From the NCBI RefSeq assembly GCF_030347395.1, contig NZ_CP128170.1:248001-312000 (forward strand): a DNA stretch of 64,000 nucleotides, written 5' to 3'. Of the stretch, positions 1 to 6,585 are shown one piece after another. The position numbers were made by a program, and so were the translations under genes. The notes below the pieces were generated by a model. It was not told the origin of the DNA, made no database searches, and was given only the letters and a program-made list of their open reading frames with translations. This DNA is from Microbacterium sp. ET2. GTDB taxonomy: Bacteria; Actinomycetota; Actinomycetes; Actinomycetales; Microbacteriaceae. Each line of letters begins with the position of its first letter. Within the stretch, counting starts at the first letter, position 1.

Positions 1-704
1 TGCGATTCTCCTCTCGCGCCTCTGGCAACGCCGATCTCTTCTTGGCTGCATACCTAAGCAAACAGGAGCAAATCGTTTGGGCAGCACAAAGGCGTTACTT
101 CGACGAGCTCAGGCTGCTCCGTTCTGGCGGGATGCCTCCAGTAAGCGCGGCCCTCGCCGCCCTAGACGAAGAAGATCGCGCTGAGACCGGACGCGCTCTC
201 GCTCGCATGCAACGCATCGCTAGAGACTGGCCTTTCGAAGATCGAAGGCGGACGATCCTCGAGAGGATCGCGCGATCCCACATGCTGGATTGGCACAAAC
301 CTCCTGAGGATCCCCAGCTCGCGATCCGAAGGCAGATGTTGCACGCGCGACCGAGTCGGATTTTCCTCGTCCAGTGGGCCCGCGAATTCACTGTCTGGGT
401 GCAGGGTTGGCGAGAGACGGTCCGCTTTGGGCGAACCCGCAGTCGAGTCCGCGACTGGCTCCGCGGACGTGTGGAGACGTCGCTGAGCAGGGCAGACATG
501 CGGCGTCAGTATGTGGCGGCCAAGGCGGCGCGGCGCGAAACGATCGAACTTCGAAGATTGCAGGAACTCGCGGGCGAGTACTACTCGCAGATGCGACAGG
601 AGGTGCCGTTCAGATTCGTCGAAGTACCACCGATGCCGAGGCGGAGTGCGCGTCCACGGCGCCGACCGCATTGGAATGAGGATCTCTATTGAGGGTTGCG
701 TGGC
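1..704. other. Lower-G+C segment, probable edge of acquired DNA
   Basis: This stretch differs from everything to its right. It is visibly richer in A and T (by hand count 33 of the 60 bases at 61-120 are G/C, while neighbouring genes run near 70 per cent). It holds one unrecognised gene, and its right edge falls exactly where the tadC reading frame loses homology after the residues MLVP. That combination fits an insertion, or a deletion with a foreign segment joined in. No terminal inverted repeat, transposase or integrase is visible, and the left end lies outside the window. The boundary is placed at about 700-706 from where tadC breaks off. Confidence 0.45.
3..692 (+). CDS. Unrecognised basic protein, 5' end cut by window edge
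   Basis: I do not recognise this protein and assign no function. The frame is open from base 3, so the gene probably starts before the window; the only in-frame start near the edge is TTG at 42, which would give 216 residues. The product is rich in Arg, Glu and Ala and looks mostly helical. It has a charged stretch in the last third and ends in a Pro/Arg-rich tail followed by HWNEDLY. There is no signal peptide, membrane segment or catalytic motif I can name. Base and codon use are less G/C-biased than in the tad genes beside it. It converges on the broken end of tadC and their 3' ends overlap by a few bases, so it is probably part of a foreign segment. Confidence 0.6.
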   Translation, partial: RFSSRASGNADLFLAAYLSKQEQIVWAAQRRYFDELRLLRSGGMPPVSAALAALDEEDRAETGRALARMQRIARDWPFEDRRRTILERIARSHMLDWHKPPEDPQLAIRRQMLHARPSRIFLVQWAREFTVWVQGWRETVRFGRTRSRVRDWLRGRVETSLSRADMRRQYVAAKAARRETIELRRLQELAGEYYSQMRQEVPFRFVEVPPMPRRSARPRRRPHWNEDLY

Positions 705-1552
705 ACGAGCATGGCGATCTCATTTCGCCCCGCTCGTTCGATGAGAGAGCGCTTGGCGTCCTCTCGGGCGTCGAGCGCCTGCGCGTGCAGCACCTGCGCC
801 AGCGGCGCACCGCGGTCGATGGCGGCCACGAGGTGATCGACAGCGCGTGAGACGGCGGGGGAATCCACGCGCGCCGCCATATCTGCGAGGGCGTCCGAAA
901 GCGACGATCCGGTTCCCACGGCGACGACCGCGCCGCGCAGCTCGATCGTCAGGTCGCCGCCCGGAAGGTCGCCCACGCGGCGCAACGCGTCGAGGATGCC
1001 CTCGCCTGCAGAAAGGCACAGCGCGAGGAACTCCAGCACGGTGGGGAGTTCTTCCTCGGTGCGGGCACGCCGGTGCCGAGCCGCCCGCGACAGCTGCAGG
1101 TCGCACGCGGCAGCCCCCGCCGTCGCGAACAGCGGGGGAAGAAGCCCCACTGCGGGTGATCCGCGGCCGGTCAGCATGAGCACGACGACGACCACCGCGC
1201 CGACGGTGAGCCCGGCCAGGGCGAAGCCCAGCTGGCGCCCGCGGAAGCTGGCGACGTCGCTCGTCGACCCTGCTTGGCGGAGGCGTCGCTCCACCGACAC
1301 GGACCCAGCCAGTCGCGCGGCGAGCGTCTCCAGCACCCGTTGCCGGATCGCCGCCAGATCGTCGCCGAAGCCCGCCGTGAGAGGCGTGGCGCCGATCGGA
1401 TCGGTGATGTCGCGGATGTACGGGGCGATCCGCTGGCTGAGCGAGGCCGATCGCCAGCGCGGAGCGCGCGAGAGAAGGAGCAGCACGCCTGCCCCGAGGG
1501 CGACGCCGAGCACCACCGCAAGCGACGCGTCGGTCAGGGCGAGGGTGGTCAT
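686..1552 (-). pseudogene. tadC: TadC-like type II secretion F-family protein, C-terminus lost
   Basis: TadC is an inner-membrane platform protein of the Tad/Flp pilus assembly machine. This frame (288 residues) has an N-terminal membrane segment, a central membrane pair around residues 120-165, and the GspF/TadC domain with the typical EEELPTVLEFLALCLSAGEG helix. The family normally continues after 'EIAMLVP' with one more hydrophobic region of about 25-30 residues. Here four unrelated residues (RNPQ) and a TAG follow, because the DNA changes to the lower-G+C segment at about 704. Losing the last membrane segment probably inactivates it. The ATG at 1552 overlaps the tadB stop (ATGA), so it was the third gene of a tadA-tadB-tadC operon. 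The longer upstream frame to 2464 is a shadow of tadB. Confidence 0.75.
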
Positions 1553-2412
1553 CGCGCCCACCTCCGGGCCTCGGGGAGACGGCCGATGCGCAGCATGATG
1601 CGGAACGCGATCACCGACACGACCGCACCGCCGACGATCAGGATCATCCCCTCCGCCGTGGCGTACGCGGCAGCCCCCTCGGGGCGCAGCGCCAGAAGGG
1701 ACAGGATGACCCAGGGAGCGGCGGCACCGAGGACCGCGGCTCCGCGGATCCACGACTGCCGCGCGTCGACCTCGGCGCGAATTGCCGCGTCGGAGCGAAC
1801 CGACGCCGACAGGGCGCGCAGAACGGTGGTCAGCTCCGTGCCACCGACCTGACGGGCCATCCTCAGCGTTTCGATGACCCGATCCGCCACGGGGTCGGCG
1901 AGGCTGTCCTTGAGCGCGAGCATCGCCGAGTCGAAGTGCCCTGATGCCGCCAGATCCCGTGCGAAGCCGCGGAAGTTCGGACGGAGGGCGAGCGGAGCCG
2001 ACTCGGCCAGGCTCGCCACCGCATCGGGGAGCGACATGCCCGCCCGCACTGAGGCGACGAGGAGGTCGCACACATCGGGCCAGAGCGACCGTCGGGTCTT
2101 CCTCAACCGGTCGCGCCGGGCCCGCACCCACCAGTACGGGGCGATCGCCGTCCCGGCGAAGGCCGCGAGCGCGAGCGGCAGCACGGTCGTGACGAGGAAT
2201 GCCGATGCGGCGACCACGACGGCGAGCAGCACCGCGACAACGGCGAGCGCGAGCGGAGTCCCGCGCGCGAACCCGGCCTCCCTCAAGAGCTGGGTCGTCC
2301 GGCCGCCCTCCGCCGTGGAGGCCGGTCTCTTCTCGTCGGTGGCAGGCCAGAGCCAGGGCGACAGCGCGAGCAGGATCCCGGCGGCCAGCACGCCACCCCA
2401 GAGGAGCGTCAT
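1549..2412 (-). CDS. tadB: TadB-like type II secretion F-family protein
   Basis: Membrane platform protein of the Tad (Flp pilus) secretion system, thought to work with TadC on the cytoplasmic ATPase TadA. The 287-residue product has an N-terminal membrane segment, a membrane pair around residues 55-95, a cytoplasmic GspF domain (about 110-225, with 'LLVASVRAGMSLPDAVASLA'), and two membrane segments at the C-terminus. It starts 4 bp inside the end of tadA and ends 4 bp inside tadC, so the three genes are translationally coupled. No pilin (flp), tadE or tadF gene follows in the window; those normally lie beyond tadC, where the foreign segment begins. Confidence 0.85.
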   Translation of the reverse strand: MTLLWGGVLAAGILLALSPWLWPATDEKRPASTAEGGRTTQLLREAGFARGTPLALAVVAVLLAVVVAASAFLVTTVLPLALAAFAGTAIAPYWWVRARRDRLRKTRRSLWPDVCDLLVASVRAGMSLPDAVASLAESAPLALRPNFRGFARDLAASGHFDSAMLALKDSLADPVADRVIETLRMARQVGGTELTTVLRALSASVRSDAAIRAEVDARQSWIRGAAVLGAAAPWVILSLLALRPEGAAAYATAEGMILIVGGAVVSVIAFRIMLRIGRLPEARRWAR

Positions 2413-3566
2413 CGCTCCCCCGCTCGGTAGAGGACGCGTGATTCGACCACACCGTCGCGGACACCGGTGGGCTCCACGATCTCTCCCACGCGACGGCGTC
2501 CGTCCACCGCCCGCTCGCAGTGGACGACCAGGTCGACGCCCTGGGCGACGGCGGGCACGACGAAGGCCGCGTCGATGTTGCGGCCCGCGAGAAGCGGCAG
2601 CATCGAGAGCTTCACCAACGCCTCCGGTGCGGAGTTCGCGTGGATGGTCGCTGCCCCCGGCACACCGGTGTTGAGTGCGAGGAGCAGGTCGAGCGCCTCG
2701 GCGTCGCGCACCTCGCCCACGACGATGCGATCGGGCCGCATCCGCAGGGCCTCCTTGACGAGTCTGCGAAGCGTCACTTCGCCCGTTCCCTCCAGGCTGG
2801 GCTGTCGGCCCTGCATCGCCACGAGGTCGGGCGCCGTCACCGCCAGCTCGAACGTCTCCTCCACGGTGACGATGCGGTGGGCACGGGGGCTCGCGGCGAC
2901 CAGCGCACCGAGCAGCGTCGTCTTGCCGGCGTGGGTCGCTCCCGACACCAGGACGCTGCGCCCCTCCCCCATCGCTCGCCGGAGCAGCTCCGCCGCGTAG
3001 GGCGCGAGGGAACCGACCTCCACCAGTGCGTCCAGATCGCGATAGGCCGGGAGGAACTTCCGGATGTTCACAGCCCAGTGCCGCCGCGTGATGTCGGGGA
3101 TGACCACGTGCAGGCGACTGCCGTCGGGAAGCGACGCGTCGACGAATGGCTGGCTGAGGTCGACCCTGCGGCCGGTCGCGTGCAGCATCCGTTCCACCAG
3201 ATCTCGGACCGCCGTGTCGGTGAGGTGGAGGGGAACCCGCTCAGGCACCCCTCCGCGCGCCACGTACACCCGGTCAGGAGCATTGATCCACAGCTCTTCG
3301 ACGCCGGGATCGTCGAGATAGGCCTGCAGGGGACCGTAGCCGGTGACCTGTGCGACGACGTCGCGGACGGCACCCGACTCGTCGTCGATGGTGGCGAGCC
3401 CCCGGGCGAGGGCGTAGTCGTTGTGGCGGCGGACCTCGTCGGCGGCGATCCGCGCCGCCGCATCCGGGTCCTTCGTCGGATCTGCGCTCAGCGCACGCAG
3501 CCGGTCGCGAACGCGGGCCACGACGACAGTGGTCGGAGCCTCGTCGAGACGTGCGGCGGAAGTCAC
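2409..3566 (-). CDS. tadA: TadA/CpaF-type secretion ATPase
   Basis: Hexameric ATPase that powers Tad/Flp pilus assembly from the cytoplasm. Of the 385 residues, the first 120 or so form the N-terminal domain and the rest is the secretion ATPase. The Walker A motif is at about residues 207-216 (GATHAGKTT; note His in place of the common Gly), followed by the Asp-box/Walker B region (RIVVGEVRDAEALDLL, about 275-290) and the His box TIHANS. The start is ATG at 3566. No CpaE/septum-site-like partner gene lies upstream; instead a small membrane-protein gene diverges from it. With tadC broken, the ATPase may have no working machine to drive. Confidence 0.88.
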   Translation of the reverse strand: MTSAARLDEAPTTVVVARVRDRLRALSADPTKDPDAAARIAADEVRRHNDYALARGLATIDDESGAVRDVVAQVTGYGPLQAYLDDPGVEELWINAPDRVYVARGGVPERVPLHLTDTAVRDLVERMLHATGRRVDLSQPFVDASLPDGSRLHVVIPDITRRHWAVNIRKFLPAYRDLDALVEVGSLAPYAAELLRRAMGEGRSVLVSGATHAGKTTLLGALVAASPRAHRIVTVEETFELAVTAPDLVAMQGRQPSLEGTGEVTLRRLVKEALRMRPDRIVVGEVRDAEALDLLLALNTGVPGAATIHANSAPEALVKLSMLPLLAGRNIDAAFVVPAVAQGVDLVVHCERAVDGRRRVGEIVEPTGVRDGVVESRVLYRAGER

Positions 3567-3605
3567 CGGAGCATCCTTGCAAAGGGCCGAAGAGAGGTGC
3601 GGATG

Positions 3606-3614
3606 TTATCCACA
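3606..3614 (+). promoter_or_regulatory. DnaA-box-like sequence TTATCCACA
   Basis: A perfect match to the classical DnaA box lies in the gap between the divergent tadA and the small membrane-protein gene. It is a single copy without a cluster of neighbours, so it is not an origin. It could let DnaA influence one of the two promoters, or be chance in an A/T-richer gap. Confidence 0.3.
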
Positions 3615-3698
3615 GCCACGTCGAATGCGGTAGACGGGTGCGCGAACGACCGGGAAGCGGCAGGATATCCATCAGCGACCATCGCCGGAGGGACCACC

Positions 3699-3974
3699 AT
3701 GACGCATGCGGCCGACGCGAGGACAACCTCGGGCTCTCTGAAGGATTCACCCGTGGCGCAGGCCGCGAAGACAGCGGTGGCAGCGGCGCCCGCGGCGCGC
3801 GCGGCGCTGGGACTCCTCGGTATCGTGCAGGCCGCATTCGCGTTCCTGGCATTCTGGGACCTCGCGCATCGAGACAGCCGGCAGGTCACCGGACCGAAAC
3901 CCATATGGATACCCGTCATCCTGGTCAACTGGATCGGGCCGGCTGCCTACTTCCTCTTCGGAATCAAGCGCTGA
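3699..3974 (+). CDS. Small membrane protein, PLDc_N-like
   Basis: A 91-residue protein with an Ala-rich, soluble N-terminus (about 30 residues) and two hydrophobic segments, roughly 35-55 (LGLLGIVQAAFAFLAFWDLA) and 68-86 (IWIPVILVNWIGPAAYFLFG). The segment spacing and the 'W..VI..NWIGPAAYFLFG' ending resemble the N-terminal membrane module of cardiolipin-synthase-like proteins (PLDc_N), which occurs alone in many actinobacteria. Its role is unknown. ATG 3699 is chosen because GGAGGG sits 6-8 bases upstream; the longer frame reaching back to 2520 is antisense to tadA. A hairpin ending in T's overlaps its stop codon. Confidence 0.65.
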   Translation: MTHAADARTTSGSLKDSPVAQAAKTAVAAAPAARAALGLLGIVQAAFAFLAFWDLAHRDSRQVTGPKPIWIPVILVNWIGPAAYFLFGIKR

Positions 3975-4011
3975 CCCGAGGGTCACCAGAGCGCGGGGGC
4001 TCTCGGGTTTT
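3974..4011 (+). terminator. Rho-independent terminator after small membrane-protein gene
   Basis: The arms ACCCGAG (3974-3980) and CTCGGGT (4002-4008) can pair, with an inner AGAGC/GCTCT helix, and are followed by T's (4008-4011). The site lies directly after the stop codon of the small membrane-protein gene and before tRNA-Leu. Confidence 0.6.
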
Positions 4012-4039
4012 CCCCATGCTCGCGCGGGAATCGCTCGCC

Positions 4040-4045
4040 TAGACT
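4040..4045 (+). promoter_or_regulatory. Candidate -10 box (TAGACT) for tRNA-Leu
   Basis: TAGACT lies 10 bases before the mature tRNA-Leu 5' end, a good match to actinobacterial -10 boxes. I could not find a convincing -35 at the right distance, so only the -10 is proposed. Confidence 0.35.
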
Positions 4046-4055
4046 GATGCCACCC

Positions 4056-4137
4056 GCGGGAGTGGTGAAACTGGCAGACACGCAGGATTTAGGTTCCTGT
4101 GCCTCCGGGCGTGTGGGTTCAAGTCCCACCTTCCGCA
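4056..4137 (+). tRNA. tRNA-Leu (anticodon UAG)
   Basis: The sequence folds as a class II tRNA. The acceptor GCGGGAG (4056-4062) pairs with CTTCCGC (4130-4136), and A4137 is the discriminator. The D-arm contains GGTGAAACTGGCAGACAC. The anticodon stem CAGGA/TCCTG encloses the loop TTTAGGT with anticodon TAG at 4090-4092. A long variable arm follows, and the T-arm carries GGTTCAAGTCC. CCA is not encoded. It would read CUA (and by wobble CUG) leucine codons. Confidence 0.95.
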
Positions 4138-4203
4138 CGCGCATCCCGTTTTCCACGGCGAGATGCGCCACCCCTGCCGCCGCGACCACCCGACGGGACT
4201 CAC

Positions 4204-4989
4204 GTGTACACCGTTCCCACCGCTCTCATCCCCTGGCTCGATCCCGCAGCGATCATCGCCGCGGCTGGGCCCTGGGCCCTCGCCGTGGTCTGCTTCATCG
4301 TGTTCGCCGAGACCGGCCTCCTGGTGGGGTTCCTGCTCCCCGGGGACACACTGTTGATCATGGCGGGGCTTTTGTCCCACCCCTCCGACGTGGCACCCAA
4401 CGGCGTCTTCGGCATCAGCGCGTGGTGGGTGGCGCTCCTGATCGGACTCGCCGCATTCGTCGGTGGTGAAGTCGGATATCTCATCGGACACAAGGGCGGT
4501 CCGGCGGTGTTCGAACGGAAGGAATCCGGCGTCTTCAGCCGACGCAACGTCGAGCGGACCAACGCCTTCTTCGAGCGGTGGGGCGGGCTCACGATCATCC
4601 TGGCCCGCTTCGTGCCGATCGTCCGCACGTTCGCGCCCGTCGCGGCCGGCGTCGGCCACATGGCGTGGCACCGCTACACGCTCTACAACTTCATCGGCGC
4701 GGTGATCTGGGGCTTCGGGCTGACGATGATCGGCTACGGCATCGGCTTCATCCCGGGCGTCGGACAGTTCGTGACCGACTACATCGACGTCATCCTGCTG
4801 GTGGCGGTCGGCGGAACGGTCATCTTCATCGTCTGGCACTACCTGTCCGAACGCCGCAAGGCCAAGAAGGCCGCGGCGGCGGGCGAGGACACCGACACCG
4901 ACCCCGTCGAGGCGCGTCAGCTCGTCCTCGACCCCGATGTCTTCCAGCGCGGTCCCGAGCACCGCTCGGGTACCACCCCCGACGCCTGA
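4204..4989 (+). CDS. DedA family membrane protein
   Basis: A DedA/SNARE-associated family protein; members are polytopic membrane proteins implicated in flipping undecaprenyl phosphate or other lipids. The 261 residues show an N-terminal re-entrant/membrane region with the family signature (FAETGLLVGFLLPGDTLLI, about residues 32-50), a membrane segment near 80-95, the second signature (ARFVPIVRTFAPVAAGVGHM, about 133-152) with conserved Arg and Pro, and two C-terminal membrane segments. It ends in a charged tail of about 45 residues. GTG 4204 is chosen because it directly precedes the first hydrophobic region; the frame upstream runs through tRNA-Leu and cannot be coding there. Confidence 0.85.
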   Translation: MYTVPTALIPWLDPAAIIAAAGPWALAVVCFIVFAETGLLVGFLLPGDTLLIMAGLLSHPSDVAPNGVFGISAWWVALLIGLAAFVGGEVGYLIGHKGGPAVFERKESGVFSRRNVERTNAFFERWGGLTIILARFVPIVRTFAPVAAGVGHMAWHRYTLYNFIGAVIWGFGLTMIGYGIGFIPGVGQFVTDYIDVILLVAVGGTVIFIVWHYLSERRKAKKAAAAGEDTDTDPVEARQLVLDPDVFQRGPEHRSGTTPDA

Positions 4990-5044
4990 GCGACGTCGAC
5001 CAGCCGCCCTTCCGCGTGCAGGGCGTCGGGCGTACCCTCGGCGC

Positions 5045-5629
5045 ATGACCGTCATACGGACACCCGCCGAAGGCGAGGTCCAAGGTGCAGCCGCCAGGCT
5101 GTATGCCGATGACATCGAGAGCCTCGGCTACGTCGCGAGCCACACCAGGGTCACCGCCCTGAATCCCGACGCCCTCGCCGCGTTCGAGAGTCTCATTCGC
5201 GCCGTCGTGCCGAGCCTGGGGATGCGCCGGTACGAACTGGTGACGCTCGCGGCCGCCGGCGCGCTCGGCTCGACCGCCTGCCGCGCCCATCACGGCGTGA
5301 AAGCCTTGGGCTACATCGACGCAGACGAGCTCGAACGCATCGCCCGCGACTATCGCAACGCCGGGCTCGCCCCTGACGAGGTCGCGATGATGGCGTTCGC
5401 CGAGAGACTGAGCGGGGATTCGGCGTCGATGACCGAGCAGGATGCCGCGGAGCTGCAGCGGGTCGGATTCAGCGATCGCGAGATCGTCGACATCGCCTTC
5501 GCTGCCGCAGCGCGCAACTTCTACAGCCGGTCGCTGCATGCCCTCGGCATCGAACCCGACATCCCCCCCTCCCTCCCGGCGTCGCTGCGCGACGCGCTTC
5601 TCGACGGGATGCGCACGCGCGAAGCGTGA
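5045..5629 (+). CDS. Carboxymuconolactone decarboxylase/AhpD-like protein
   Basis: A 194-residue all-helical protein of the AhpD/carboxymuconolactone decarboxylase superfamily, close to the group annotated as peroxidase-related enzymes. The core (about residues 45-130) has the RRYELVTLAAAGALGSTACRAHHG helix pair. AhpD proteins with peroxidase-reductase activity use a CxxC followed by His. Here there is one Cys in 'TACRAHHG', so a classical disulfide-exchange cycle within the motif is not possible; other family members do have a single Cys. The function is therefore uncertain. ATG 5045 is preferred because the upstream frame overlaps the end of dedA and is Pro/Arg-rich, out-of-frame sequence. 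Confidence 0.7.
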   Translation: MTVIRTPAEGEVQGAAARLYADDIESLGYVASHTRVTALNPDALAAFESLIRAVVPSLGMRRYELVTLAAAGALGSTACRAHHGVKALGYIDADELERIARDYRNAGLAPDEVAMMAFAERLSGDSASMTEQDAAELQRVGFSDREIVDIAFAAAARNFYSRSLHALGIEPDIPPSLPASLRDALLDGMRTREA

Positions 5630-5639
5630 CGACGGGGTC

Positions 5640-6539
5640 CTACGAGGCCTTCGCGGTCTTCTTGCGGGGCGTCTTCTTCTTCGCGGAGCCGCCCGATTTC
5701 GCCGAACCACTCGTCGTGCCCGACTCGGTGTCGTCCTTCTTGCCCGACCGAGCCGCGCGCGAGCGCTCCACGCTCGCGCGCAGCGCCTCCATCAGGTCGA
5801 TGACCTCACCGCCACCCTCGCCCTCATCGTCGGTGGCGAAGGTCTCGGCCGTGTCGATGGCGTCGCCCTGCTCGATCTTGGCCTTGATGAGGGTCCGAAG
5901 CTCCTCCTGGTAGTCGTCGGTGAACTCGGTCGGGTCGAAGTCGCTGGCGAAGCTGTCCACGAGCGCGGCCGACAGCTCGAGCTCTTTGCCCGAGATCTTC
6001 ACGTCCTCCTCCAGCGACGGGAACGCCGCCTCGCGCACCTCGTCGGACCACAGCAGCGTCTGCAGCACGAGCACGTCACCGCGCACCCGCAGCGCGGCCA
6101 GCCGGGTCTTCTGCCGCAGCGAGAACCGCACGATCGCGGTGCGATCGGTCTGCTCCAGCGTCCGACGCAGCAGCACGTACGCCTTCGGCGAGGCGGAGTC
6201 GGGCTCGAGATAGTACGCCTTGTCGAACAGCAGCGGGTCGACCTGCTCGCTCGGGACGAACTCCACCACGTCGATCTCGCGGCTCTTCTCCGCCGGGAGC
6301 GCGTCGAAGTCGTCCTTGGTGAGGATCACGGTCTGCGCTCCGTCGTCGTACGCACGATCGATGTCGCTGTAGGGCACGACCTCACCGTCGATCTCGCACA
6401 CGCGCTGATATCGGATGCGCCCGCCGTCCTTGTTGTGCACCTGATGGAGCGACACGTCGTGGTCTTCGGTCGCCGAGTACACCTTGACCGGCACGTTGAC
6501 CAGCCCGAACGTCAGCGCGCCCTTCCAGATCGACCTCAT
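5640..6539 (-). CDS. ku: Ku DNA end-binding protein
   Basis: A homodimeric Ku ring that threads onto DNA double-strand ends and recruits LigD for non-homologous end joining. The 299 residues begin with the bacterial Ku signature MRSIWKGALTFGLVNVPVKV. They contain the Ku core (about 1-250) and end in a Lys-rich tail (SAKKKTPRKKTAKAS) of the sort that aids DNA binding. ATG 6539 matches that family N-terminus; the frame could start five codons earlier at 6554, but this would add residues not seen in the family. It diverges from ligD with only 46 bases between the two start codons, so both promoters must lie within or beside the coding sequences. Confidence 0.92.
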   Translation of the reverse strand: MRSIWKGALTFGLVNVPVKVYSATEDHDVSLHQVHNKDGGRIRYQRVCEIDGEVVPYSDIDRAYDDGAQTVILTKDDFDALPAEKSREIDVVEFVPSEQVDPLLFDKAYYLEPDSASPKAYVLLRRTLEQTDRTAIVRFSLRQKTRLAALRVRGDVLVLQTLLWSDEVREAAFPSLEEDVKISGKELELSAALVDSFASDFDPTEFTDDYQEELRTLIKAKIEQGDAIDTAETFATDDEGEGGGEVIDLMEALRASVERSRAARSGKKDDTESGTTSGSAKSGGSAKKKTPRKKTAKAS

Positions 6540-6585
6540 CTCACCAGTGAACACCTGTCACACCGCTCACGGCTACCCTTGCCCC

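Noticed and set aside
4056..4137. tRNA-Leu as attachment site for the island at the left end
   Set aside because: The tRNA is 3.3 kb from the composition boundary, with intact tad genes between, and no repeat of its 3' end is seen near 704.
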